A stretch of DNA of 64,000 nt. Origin: Desulfurellaceae bacterium bin18. GTDB taxonomy: Bacteria; Desulfobacterota; Binatia; Bin18. The notes beneath the pieces are model-generated. The model was given only the letters and a program-made list of their open reading frames with translations. It was not told the origin of the DNA and ran no database searches. Position numbers and translations under genes: made by a program. Every line of letters starts with the position of its first letter. The first letter of the stretch is position 1. Location: positions 33,577-97,576 of the forward strand of contig MPMI01000020.1 of NCBI GenBank assembly GCA_002238415.1, given 5' to 3'. Below, piece by piece: positions 7,002-15,380 of this stretch.

Positions 7002-9167
7002 TCAGCCTACCGCACCAAAAAGGCCGCCTCCCTTATGGCTATCGCGGCCAAGCATGACCGGTCCCTCAACTGCCACAGCGAAGCGAAGGCGCACTCGGGC
7101 CGCTAAGCCACAGTTTGGACCGATGTTGAGTTCCAACAACTCGGCTTCGGGCTTGGGCAGACCGCGCCGCTCGCATTCGGATATGATGTCTTGCACGACG
7201 AAGGCGTCCGTTCTTTTGCTCCTTCCCGTATGGCGTGTCGGACGATAAAGGGTGCGACTTTCCCATACGCGGGAAGGACCGACGAGCGGGTCGCCCGTCG
7301 CCAGGGCATACGCGGGACCGAGAGTCAGAACGCCGAGCGGGCCGGCGCGCACACTGGTCAGGGTCGGGACTACGCCGTCAAAATGGGTCCGGTCCTCACG
7401 GCTTCCTTGTGTGGTACGGTCACAGGCCCACGGCGCGGCTACGATCAAGCGGTCAATGCGCCCATCCTCGTCTGTGTCATCCGTAGCGAGAAAAATATGC
7501 TCATGCCTACCCGATCCCGCCGGTGCTCCATCAGGCTCATGCCCGGAAAAAAGCCGAGGCACACGGCCCTGTTTATCTTCTGACAGTGCCATCAGTGCAC
7601 GTCTGACCGCGTGCAGGAGAAGTGCGGAATCGGTAGTGGCAATGTTTGTCCTAGACGCTATAGAGAAGGCCAGCGCGTCGTGTGAGACATCCTTTCGCGG
7701 TGCCATCAGACCCAGGCCGAGATAACGTCCGTTCCCGATGACGAGGGGGCCACGCACAGCTTGCGAGAAAGCAATCTCCACGTGATGTAATCCACGTGTC
7801 ACATATCGTTCGGGCATGGCAAATTCTTCTGCCCGTGCGCCGTTCCGGTCGAATGGCTCGCGTTGTACGCGAATGGACGCTACCGGCACTGACACTCCAA
7901 TATGACGCAACGCCTGCATGACAGCACGGGCCGCCTTTGCCTCACCGGCTACGCGCTTGGCTCCGGTCGTTTCGCGTCCCGTCCGCATGACCGGCAGAGC
8001 AACCGGAGTGACCGTGCGCCAGACGCGGAACCCATGCTGTTCCTTGTCGTCAATGCCATAGTGCTCAAGCATGCCGTGCTCTTCAGACCGAATGAGATTC
8101 CACAGAATTTCTCCTGTTGTGGGATGAGTCTCTGTGAGCCCGGAGAACGCCCAGCCTATGTCATCGGCTCGCAGTGGGCAGTTCGATGGTACATCTATCA
8201 GGACGCGGCGAACGGCGTGGTCCGCATGGTTATGACCGATGGACGGGAGGGGCAGAATACGCACACGGGCGGCCTTGTCGGCCTCTGTTGCGTTGCGACC
8301 AATCAACACGCGGTCTATCGTCCCAGCCGCCTCGGGCAACGCCTCTTTCAGCCGACTCACGGCCTTGTCGCGTACATTGAGGACGAGTCCCGTTACCCGC
8401 TCGGACGGCCACGGCGCAAAAGATTCGGATGTAGCCGCCCGTATCTCGAATAGAAAGCGGCGTGATGGCGTGGCGTATGCAACTGTGGCAAAGCGGGGCT
8501 TGGGAGATTGAGAGAAAATTTGCTGAATCTTTCTGCCCTGCTTTACGGAGGTAAAGCGCGTCCTGTCTGCGTCGTATCGTTCTTTGAGGCTTGCTAGCGA
8601 TCCTTTCTTCGGACAAAGCAGGGCCTTGCCAGTCCCGTTCTGGCTCGGGCGATACACCACACCACCATGACGGGCGAGTCGTGGTGCAATCTCGCCCGCG
8701 TCCAGGATTTCCGCCCAAGTCCAGGCCATATCGACGCCTCGCCCGAGTTGATACAGCCGCTCAGCGATCCGGCAGATAGTCTGCGCATAGTTTTCAGCAC
8801 TCACGTTGCCGGTGAACTTCCAGATAAACAGCAGCGGAATTTCCACATTGAAAATATGAGAATGGATGGTCTTGGGAGTACGAATCTTGTTGATCTTTCT
8901 TACGTCGCCACCGTACTTGTCGAGATCGTTGTTTGGCACAAAGCTCTTGAAGGCTCGGCCGGCGCGGACCGCAGGTGCGGCAATTACCGGCGCTTCAAGC
9001 GTCTCCAGCCATTCAAGCGCGGCTTTGTCTGTGTCTGATAGCTCAGAGCCTTTGGCAGTACCGGCAACCAGTGCTTGAAACAGCCGGGCCGGCGCTGGCG
9101 GCCAATCCCCAGTGCCATGATACCGCCCGTCGTGGAAGCGGATTGAGAGAAGGAGCGCGCGGCTCAT
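7002..9167 (-). CDS. csb2: Type I-G CRISPR-associated Csb2 (Cas5-Cas6 fusion, GSU0054 family)
   Basis: Cascade subunit of type I-G (formerly I-U) systems. In this family the N-terminal Cas5-like part caps the crRNA 5' handle and the C-terminal Cas6-like part is thought to process the precursor. The 721-residue product starts with LLLSIRFHDGRYHGTGDWPP, the characteristic Csb2 opening, and ends with a glycine-rich segment (GRDSHKGGGLFGAVG), as RAMP proteins do. It is the last cas gene before the leader, 3 bp after csb1, so the two are surely cotranscribed. No separate cas5 or cas6 is present, as expected for this subtype. Confidence 0.88.
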   Translation of the reverse strand: MSRALLLSIRFHDGRYHGTGDWPPAPARLFQALVAGTAKGSELSDTDKAALEWLETLEAPVIAAPAVRAGRAFKSFVPNNDLDKYGGDVRKINKIRTPKTIHSHIFNVEIPLLFIWKFTGNVSAENYAQTICRIAERLYQLGRGVDMAWTWAEILDAGEIAPRLARHGGVVYRPSQNGTGKALLCPKKGSLASLKERYDADRTRFTSVKQGRKIQQIFSQSPKPRFATVAYATPSRRFLFEIRAATSESFAPWPSERVTGLVLNVRDKAVSRLKEALPEAAGTIDRVLIGRNATEADKAARVRILPLPSIGHNHADHAVRRVLIDVPSNCPLRADDIGWAFSGLTETHPTTGEILWNLIRSEEHGMLEHYGIDDKEQHGFRVWRTVTPVALPVMRTGRETTGAKRVAGEAKAARAVMQALRHIGVSVPVASIRVQREPFDRNGARAEEFAMPERYVTRGLHHVEIAFSQAVRGPLVIGNGRYLGLGLMAPRKDVSHDALAFSIASRTNIATTDSALLLHAVRRALMALSEDKQGRVPRLFSGHEPDGAPAGSGRHEHIFLATDDTDEDGRIDRLIVAAPWACDRTTQGSREDRTHFDGVVPTLTSVRAGPLGVLTLGPAYALATGDPLVGPSRVWESRTLYRPTRHTGRSKRTDAFVVQDIISECERRGLPKPEAELLELNIGPNCGLAARVRLRFAVAVEGPVMLGRDSHKGGGLFGAVG

Positions 9168-9170
9168 AGT

Positions 9171-10319
9171 TCAGGCCGTGCCTTCCTCATCTTCCGTCTT
9201 CTTAGCGAGCAGCTTCTTAGCCTCTGTTAAGTCGAACTTATGGGTCAACTCCTCGGGCCATTGCTCACTGAAAGGTTTGACGGATTCCTTCGCGTAATCA
9301 AGCAGGGTTTTCCGAGCTTTTCCCGATGACAAATCAACGGGCTCTATCTCACCCCGCCGAGGGATAGCGTACCAGCGATCATCGTCGGCATATCGAAGGT
9401 GGCATCCCTCGCGCAGGAACAAATCGATTTCGGCTGTTGCTGCAATCAGCGTAAGTGCAAGAAGATACCGCCGCACAGGTTTCGTTTTCTCTTGATTGGC
9501 ACCATTTATTGTACGTAATGCAACGAGGTTGACGGTAACATCACGCTCAATCGACCCGCTTGCTAGCACGCCGCCAAGAACCCTTGCTTCCGGGTTAGGA
9601 GACCCGTCAAGGTATTGGGCAATCTTGGTCTTTCGGAATGTAGACGGAGCATCTGCAAAACCCTTCTCCGACAGTTTTGTCTTCTTCGCTTTGGCTTCTT
9701 TATCCAGTTCTTTCTGCTGGCTCTCATCGAGAGCTTTCCACACAGAATTGAATTGCGCTGCCACATGAAGTGGCTGAACGTCTTGGGCGCGAATAATCGA
9801 CCGTACTAAACGAGGGTGCCTTTCGCTTGACTCACCGCGTGAATCCCAGAAACCAAACACAAGAGATGTAGGTGCCAACTGGCATAGCGGTCCAGCATCG
9901 CCACGTTGCTTCAGCGCGCGGAAAGCCTTCTCTATGCAGGGTGCAAGTGTCGGACACGAATAAACGACAGCATCGGCGCTCCTGTGGGCGAGATCGAGAA
10001 GGGAACGCCTCTCTACGTGTTTCTCGCCGTCGTGTTCCTTGGTGTGCAACTCGATTTCAATCTGCGGGACGAGTGCCGAGTATGGCTCACACTTGAAAAT
10101 CGGCTCCATACGGTTGGCCTGGGAACCCACGCTGTCAATCAGGGCAACCTTCGTTCCATCGGAGAGCGCGTCGATGTTGTAGCCGATGTCGGCATAGGTC
10201 GGCGGAAAGATGATCCCGCCTTCTCCCTCAACAGGCAGAAGCTTCTGTTTCAGATGTAAGGCCACGGGACCGCCGTCGTCGGCCCAGGCATTGATGGTGT
10301 CGTGTGTGAGGTCGGTCAT
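9171..10319 (-). CDS. csb1: Type I-G Csb1 (Cas7-like backbone subunit, GSU0053 family)
   Basis: Backbone subunit that lines the crRNA in the I-G effector. The product has 382 residues from the ATG at 10319, which is preceded by AGGAG at 8-nt spacing; a longer TTG-initiated reading is less likely. Family hallmarks are KLLPVEGEGGIIFPPTYA, the motif around SQANRMEPIF, and FGFWDSRG. The C-terminal third is lysine-rich. The gene begins 2 bp after the csb3 stop and ends 3 bp before csb2. Confidence 0.88.
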   Translation of the reverse strand: MTDLTHDTINAWADDGGPVALHLKQKLLPVEGEGGIIFPPTYADIGYNIDALSDGTKVALIDSVGSQANRMEPIFKCEPYSALVPQIEIELHTKEHDGEKHVERRSLLDLAHRSADAVVYSCPTLAPCIEKAFRALKQRGDAGPLCQLAPTSLVFGFWDSRGESSERHPRLVRSIIRAQDVQPLHVAAQFNSVWKALDESQQKELDKEAKAKKTKLSEKGFADAPSTFRKTKIAQYLDGSPNPEARVLGGVLASGSIERDVTVNLVALRTINGANQEKTKPVRRYLLALTLIAATAEIDLFLREGCHLRYADDDRWYAIPRRGEIEPVDLSSGKARKTLLDYAKESVKPFSEQWPEELTHKFDLTEAKKLLAKKTEDEEGTA

Positions 10320-10321
10320 AG

Positions 10322-11188
10322 TCAAATCTCCTGTTCTGCGAAAGTGACAATTTTGTTTTCGCCCGCCTTGTCCAACTCAAAGCGGAACCGTTTCAGAGGT
10401 ACTCCAGAGACGGCACCCGCAAGGGCGACACGGGCCAGTATGGGCGGAAGGACAACTCCCCACGCCGCGTAACGGACTTTGCGAGTCTCGTATTCGTTTG
10501 GACGAGCGTTCTCCAGAGCCCAAGTCGTAAGAATTTCGACAACCGGAGAAGCCGCGACTTGGTGCTTTTGTTTATTCGGCGAATAGCCCGTGCCAATCGC
10601 AGTCCACCCGCCCCGCGGGTCAAAATTAAAACTGCCGCTCATAGGTGTAGTAATACCAAAAGGTCGCTCAATGAGATCGTTTCGTCTTTCTGTCCAGAGC
10701 TGGACAATACCTTGAAGCATCGCGCCGGCAATTTGGTAAGCGGACCGATTGCCGGCATACAGCTTGAAGTCATTGCGACTGGAGCCGTCAGCCCAATGGC
10801 TAAGCTCGATTGCAAACCTGCTCTCACCACTGAGACAAATGGGCAACGCCATTTTTGTGGCGCTGGTTTTGTGGGCCGGAAAGGTATCACGCAACTCAAG
10901 CTTATTCTCCTCTGCCATCTTGCCCTTCTTGCGCGTCTTTGGCGGTGGTTCCGAGTAGCCGACTGGTCCCCAACGCCGTGGTTTTGTATTCGCCAGGAAA
11001 CCCAACACTGTCTCGAAGGGATTTCTGGCGCTGCCCGCTCGCAAGCAGAACCTCGTCTCCGCTTCGTCACTCCAATCGAAACCCCCTTCGGCGTCGCCAC
11101 AGAGCACGTCGGCAGCTTCCAGGAAGCCGAGACAGGCGAAGACTTGGCCTGGGTTGAAGAGGTCTACAGGAATCGAAGATTCGGCCAT
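10322..11188 (-). CDS. csb3: Type I-G Csb3 (Cas8u2-like subunit)
   Basis: Small Cas8-like subunit of the I-G effector, expected to take part in PAM recognition and Cas3 recruitment. The 288-residue product has the family opening IPVDLFNPGQVFACLGFLEA and a middle SFNFDPRGGWTAIGTGYSPN. No catalytic site is expected. The ATG overlaps the cas3 stop as TGATG, so translation is coupled. Assignment rests on these motifs and on gene order cas3-csb3-csb1-csb2. Confidence 0.85.
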   Translation of the reverse strand: MAESSIPVDLFNPGQVFACLGFLEAADVLCGDAEGGFDWSDEAETRFCLRAGSARNPFETVLGFLANTKPRRWGPVGYSEPPPKTRKKGKMAEENKLELRDTFPAHKTSATKMALPICLSGESRFAIELSHWADGSSRNDFKLYAGNRSAYQIAGAMLQGIVQLWTERRNDLIERPFGITTPMSGSFNFDPRGGWTAIGTGYSPNKQKHQVAASPVVEILTTWALENARPNEYETRKVRYAAWGVVLPPILARVALAGAVSGVPLKRFRFELDKAGENKIVTFAEQEI

Positions 11189-13956
11189 CACGCATCCTTC
11201 TCGGCGTCGTACTCAAACCGCTTCCCGCGCTCATCGTTGTCACGCGAAGCTTGCTGGTCTGCGGCACGCAACAACGCTTCCCACCACGCCAGACCCCATG
11301 GTCCCCAGCGCTTTTGAAGTTGCGCAAACCGTAGCGCGATGTTGCGAGCGCGTTTTTCCAAAACGGAGGGTGGTTCGTCGCAGCCGCGTATGGAAATGAC
11401 AGGCCGCGCCCAGCCGTGATGTGCTGCGACTAGATGCAGGGCGAGGTCCTGAAGGTGAGGGGGTAGCGCTCTGAAACCCTCATCCTCCTCAGCGTAGGGC
11501 AGCGAACCAAACTCATGGCGGTAGCCGTCAAGCAGTTTGGTATTCATCCATCTGTCAGTCTTGGCGTAGAATTTTCCGTCAACTGGGACTTTGGCGGCCT
11601 GCTGCCAGCGCTTGTGACGTTTGCCTTCGTCGTGCAGCTTGGCGGCTGTGGCGAGCATGTCGGCATATTCACCCGGTAAGCCGATTGTGTCAGCCAAGGT
11701 GCGAGCCTTGCGTTCGGTCCAGGTGTGGTGCTCGGTCAGTTCTTGCAGATGCCCGACGGAGCGGTCGTCCTCGGTTTCTGCGTCGTGACGCCATTTCTCA
11801 ACGATCAGAAAACGTTGCGCTTCTCCTTCGTCTGATTGCTTAGTGATGAAACGGTATCGCTCCCGCCAATCGCCGTCCGATGTGGGGCCTTCTTCTCCGG
11901 TAACGGAACGCACCCGAAACCGAATGACAGGCTTATCGTCTTGTGGAGGCAGCCATTCCTGACCGTCGTCAATGACACGTGGGGAACTATCGGCATTTTC
12001 GTCGGTCCTCTTCTGTTCTTTATCTTTAAGTAAGCCGTCGGAAAGACCACCGAGGCGGGCATCCACGACCAATGTTCCGCCAATCAGACTCTCCTTCAAA
12101 TTCTCCTTGGTCCTCTTCTGTTCTTTCGCATCCCCTTGGACAAGACTGTATCCGTGTACTGTGTCCCGTAAATCTCTTGAGAGTGACAAAATGTACGCAA
12201 TAACGTCCTTCCGCCCCAGCGTCTCTGTGTTGCCAACCCCATCTTGGGGATGGTTTCTCACCGCCTTCTCAGTGCGTTTCACGAGCCAGTCAACTACCCT
12301 GTAAGTCTCGGTTTCGAGTTTTTCACTGGCATGTGGCGGTGCCGCTTCAAAGAAGGCTTCAACGTCTTTTCCCGCTGCTTCTGTCCCATCTCTACGCACG
12401 GGCAGATACTTACGCCAGACGACTGTGGTTTGCGGCTTCTGGTCTTCCTCCCAACCGCGCAACCAGGGTTGGATATCGTCCGGGCGTCCCGTGTGTTTAT
12501 CCAGCGAGGTCAGCGACCACGCATCGACGAGGGCACGGGTCAACGCTGGACGTAACGGCACCGGCGTTGTTGCCGCTTCAAGCGCGTTTTGCAGTTCCGA
12601 ACAGTTTTCTGCGCGTTCTTTGAGTTCCAGGATCGCGCTGGGGCTTGCGTCCCGCTCGTCCTGCACGTCAACACCGCGCAGGCTGTCCAACGGTTTGCGG
12701 AGGCGGGCCAAGCGTTCTTTCCACTGCTCTTCCCACTCTTCAGCCTTTTTCTGGGCGTTGGGTTTTTTTGTGCGTGGCGCGGCAATGACCTCAATACGGG
12801 CATCTCCCTTACCGCGCCGATTCACACGGCCCAGCCGCTGCACCATGCGTTCCCACGCAACCAAGTCGCAGACCATGTGGTCGGCGTCCAGATCAACGCC
12901 TACTTCGCCCGCCGAGGTCGCAATCAGAAAGGTCGGCTGCTCAGGCTTTGCCTCAGTGCCCCCCAGGAAACCGTGCGTCTTCAACCAACCAAAGAGGGCT
13001 TCCCGCTCAAATACCCGTCGCCCGCCAACCAGAAGTTCGGGCACATGGCCGCGTTTTTCTTTTTTGCACTTCTTGTCGATCTCGCTCTTTACCTTCACGG
13101 CTTCGTCTCGGTGGTGGCAATAGACCAGGACGCGAGCCGGCCCTTGCTCATTGCCGAGACTCCACGCTCGCTCGACAAGCTGCGGCACAAGCTCCGGCGC
13201 ATCGTCAAATGTCTGGACCACAAGCCGCTTACGGGCATCAAGGCGTTTCTTGACGGTTTCATCCGCCTTATCTTCGGACGAAAGTCGAAAGACCGTTTTG
13301 TCGTTCAAGCTGTCTGAGCTATCTTCGCGTCCGGTGGCCGACAACGAGAGTAGCTTGAGGGACGGCACAATCTTTCTAGCCTCGCGCTTACGTGGGCCAA
13401 ATGCCTCGGCTCCGTTTGTTATTGCTTCAAGGAGTTTTTCAAATGGCGGAACCAAATGCGCTTCGTCAAGCACAACCAGGGTGTCCGCCCCGAGCAAACC
13501 AGCGTGGTAGGGCCTCATTTTGCGCGACACGCCGTAACCCGAGAACAACAGCCGCGAGCCGATCATGTCTACAGTACCGACAATGATGACCGGTGCAGCC
13601 GGGTCGGCCAGCCATTCCCGGTTGTCCACATGCTGGCCGCGTAGCGTGCTCACGCGCAATGCGGAGTCTTGCGATTTCTCTCGAATCTCATCGGCAACAG
13701 TGGTCGCTTGATCGACCACCGCTCGTCTATCGACCACATAGACCAGACGCCGGGGGACTTTGGCTCCAGCCGTTCGGGCCATATACCAGAGAATCATGAC
13801 AGAGGTCTTGCCTAGACCGGTTGGAATATCCAGTGCGGCAGGGACATGGCCCTTGGCAAAATGCTCGTAAAAGAGACGCCGCTGCCAGCAAAATGGCGAG
13901 TTGCCGGTCAGCGCTTTGAACCGGTTGTGAAAGTGACCAGAAGTCTCGGAATCCAT
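11188..13956 (-). CDS. cas3: Cas3 helicase-nuclease with C-terminal HD domain (type I-G)
   Basis: DNA helicase-nuclease that degrades targets bound by the effector. The 922-residue protein starts with the superfamily 2 helicase: Walker A TGLGKT (46-51), DEAH (164-167), SAT (motif III) and QRLGRVNRR (motif VI). The HD nuclease is at the C-terminus, with HD at 775-776, HH at 846-847 and an aspartate at about 900 (RAADQQAS). An HD domain at this end is typical of I-G rather than other type I Cas3 proteins. There is no Shine-Dalgarno; the ATG lies 1 bp after the stop of the small upstream frame (TAAAATG), suggesting translation by coupling. Confidence 0.95.
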   Translation of the reverse strand: MDSETSGHFHNRFKALTGNSPFCWQRRLFYEHFAKGHVPAALDIPTGLGKTSVMILWYMARTAGAKVPRRLVYVVDRRAVVDQATTVADEIREKSQDSALRVSTLRGQHVDNREWLADPAAPVIIVGTVDMIGSRLLFSGYGVSRKMRPYHAGLLGADTLVVLDEAHLVPPFEKLLEAITNGAEAFGPRKREARKIVPSLKLLSLSATGREDSSDSLNDKTVFRLSSEDKADETVKKRLDARKRLVVQTFDDAPELVPQLVERAWSLGNEQGPARVLVYCHHRDEAVKVKSEIDKKCKKEKRGHVPELLVGGRRVFEREALFGWLKTHGFLGGTEAKPEQPTFLIATSAGEVGVDLDADHMVCDLVAWERMVQRLGRVNRRGKGDARIEVIAAPRTKKPNAQKKAEEWEEQWKERLARLRKPLDSLRGVDVQDERDASPSAILELKERAENCSELQNALEAATTPVPLRPALTRALVDAWSLTSLDKHTGRPDDIQPWLRGWEEDQKPQTTVVWRKYLPVRRDGTEAAGKDVEAFFEAAPPHASEKLETETYRVVDWLVKRTEKAVRNHPQDGVGNTETLGRKDVIAYILSLSRDLRDTVHGYSLVQGDAKEQKRTKENLKESLIGGTLVVDARLGGLSDGLLKDKEQKRTDENADSSPRVIDDGQEWLPPQDDKPVIRFRVRSVTGEEGPTSDGDWRERYRFITKQSDEGEAQRFLIVEKWRHDAETEDDRSVGHLQELTEHHTWTERKARTLADTIGLPGEYADMLATAAKLHDEGKRHKRWQQAAKVPVDGKFYAKTDRWMNTKLLDGYRHEFGSLPYAEEDEGFRALPPHLQDLALHLVAAHHGWARPVISIRGCDEPPSVLEKRARNIALRFAQLQKRWGPWGLAWWEALLRAADQQASRDNDERGKRFEYDAEKDA

Positions 13957-13957
13957 T

Positions 13958-14167
13958 TTATACGTCGTTCTTATCCGTAAGGATTGCGCGTGCGACCTCG
14001 GCGACTTCCTTCTTGCTTTGCCGCAGCAAGCCTATTTCGTATGGTGTCAACATCCGGGGAGCGGGTGAGGTACCGAGCCTCCGATTGAGTAAGGCAATCG
14101 AAGGAGTGCCCGAAATGTTCTTGCCACCATTCTTCAAAGTCCGCTCCGTGTCGTTGTCGGAGTTCAT
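13958..14167 (-). CDS. Small protein in a frame overlapping the phosphoribosyltransferase gene
   Basis: A 69-residue frame lies in another phase inside the last 197 bp of the phosphoribosyltransferase gene and ends 1 bp before the cas3 ATG. Its start codon is preceded by AAAGGAG at 7-nt spacing, the strongest ribosome binding site in this part of the operon. The C-terminal half (RMLTPYEIGLLRQSKKEVAE) looks like a real helical protein: charged and hydrophobic residues alternate regularly. It resembles no family I can name. Either it is a true overlapping gene that couples translation to cas3, or it is a chance frame; the ribosome binding site and the stop position favour the first. Confidence 0.6.
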   Translation of the reverse strand: MNSDNDTERTLKNGGKNISGTPSIALLNRRLGTSPAPRMLTPYEIGLLRQSKKEVAEVARAILTDKNDV

Positions 14168-14744
14168 AGAGTTGCTCCTTTGATGGACTCAGTTTAGCGG
14201 AATAAGGTTTGCCGGTCAGCACAATGGCTCCGACAGCCCTGCCCTCCTGTTTTTCTATCCAGCCACGCAGATTCGCCAGGGTGCCTCCCTGCCCGACGAA
14301 GTCGTCCACCATCACGTATTCACGGTCCCTATCGACCTGCCCCCCGAAACAGGCTTGACGGGCGAGGCGGCCATAACCATCCGCACTCGTATGGGAAACG
14401 ATATTGGTTTGTACAACGACGGTCTCATACGGGATACCGGTCCGTTCGCTCAGGAATGAAGCCAATGCGCCTGGAATTGCGTTGACACCGTGGCGTTCGT
14501 AAGCGTGAGCGCTGACGAACATGGGAGTATCGCTTGTACTGACGGCAGCGATCAATGTTCGAACCGTATCCACCCCTGTTTCGTCAACTATCCGACTGAC
14601 CAGACTCGTCGCGGCCCTCACATCGCCCGCCTTCGCCCGGGAATAGTCGGGATGTCGCTTGGCTGCTAATTCATCAGCTAGCAACACGGCATCCGGGAAC
14701 GCTTTCCAGGCTGCTCTTGGGGGATACATCGCCGCCTTTTCCAT
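13971..14744 (-). CDS. Phosphoribosyltransferase-like protein
   Basis: A 257-residue protein with the PRPP-binding loop of type I phosphoribosyltransferases, YVMVDDFVGQGGTLANLRG, near residues 140-158: two acidic residues followed by the small-residue turn. The other PRTase elements are FVSAHAYERHGVNAIP and a C-terminal tail with GHSFDCLTQSEARYL. It belongs to the PRTase fold but not to a recognisable biosynthetic enzyme (not Upp, Hpt, PyrE or ComFC by its motifs). It is upstream of cas3 on the same strand, where adaptation genes would often be, and is probably cotranscribed with the cas genes. Its role there is unknown; the ribosome binding site is weak. Confidence 0.75.
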   Translation of the reverse strand: MEKAAMYPPRAAWKAFPDAVLLADELAAKRHPDYSRAKAGDVRAATSLVSRIVDETGVDTVRTLIAAVSTSDTPMFVSAHAYERHGVNAIPGALASFLSERTGIPYETVVVQTNIVSHTSADGYGRLARQACFGGQVDRDREYVMVDDFVGQGGTLANLRGWIEKQEGRAVGAIVLTGKPYSAKLSPSKEQLYELRQRHGADFEEWWQEHFGHSFDCLTQSEARYLTRSPDVDTIRNRLAAAKQEGSRRGRTRNPYG

Positions 14745-15380
14745 ATTGAGGTGGTGTAAAAATGTTCTCGACTGGAAGATATATCACTTCATAACGGAGG
14801 TGAACGGTAGTAGCAGGACTGGAAAAGTTGATATTGCTCCAAGGAGGGGACTTTTTGCGGCAAGGCCATCTCTCGGACAAGGGGAGGCGGGGTGCGGCTT
14901 CAGTGAGTCCAGCCCAAAATCGACGCCAAACCGCCCCCGCGACAAGACTAAAAAACGCCCTAAACAGCGCCCTAAGATCAAGATTTTAGGCCGATTTTAG
15001 CCTAAAACAAGGTGAAAATACGTGAAAAATCGTCTTTTGGAGCAGGAATTTTCATTCTGCGTGAAAAATTGCCTAAGAGGCTGATTTTAGGGCACTTTTT
15101 GCCTCTTTTGGGATATTTGAGGGCGTTTTCGTGTGAAATATTTCGCGATTTCTCGGGTTCTCAGGGAAAGTGGTCCTGAATTTTGCAACAAAATGGCTCC
15201 CGATTTTCGTAATTTCTCATGTAGAGGACTGACGACCGGCACGGCGCCTCCGACTGTAGGCTGATGAGAAGCGGTGCTGGGTGTGCCATGCACGCCCCGT
15301 TATATCTTCGCCTCCTCCTAGCCATGCACCTCCAGCCGCTGGTATAAGTTGCGATATGAGCCAGTGACACAGGAGCCCAG
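14745..15380. other. Long non-coding stretch with short repeated words and lower GC
   Basis: 636 bp without a credible gene between the divergent phosphoribosyltransferase and DUF58 genes. From about 14930 to 15230 the sequence is clearly more AT-rich and repeats short words. GATTTTAG occurs near 14982, 14993 and 15083, CGTGAAAA near 15019 and 15059, and the related CCTAA in several places. TTTTAGGC (14984-14991) pairs with GCCTAAAA (15000-15007) as an 8-bp hairpin. No terminal inverted repeats or target duplication are visible. It must hold the divergent promoters, but no convincing -35/-10 pair can be fixed. Confidence 0.5.
14765..14831. promoter_or_regulatory. Two GACTGGAA motifs upstream of the phosphoribosyltransferase-cas operon
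   Basis: GACTGGAA occurs at 14770-14777 and again at 14817-14824, 47 bp apart, upstream of the leftward operon. The first copy is part of a 13-base identity (TTCTCGACTGGAA) to the junction of repeat 8 and spacer 7 in the array (6666-6678). The second, GACTGGAAAAGTTGA, matches the same spacer (6671-6684) except for one extra A. This could be a pair of regulator sites or a self-match to the array. Confidence 0.35.
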
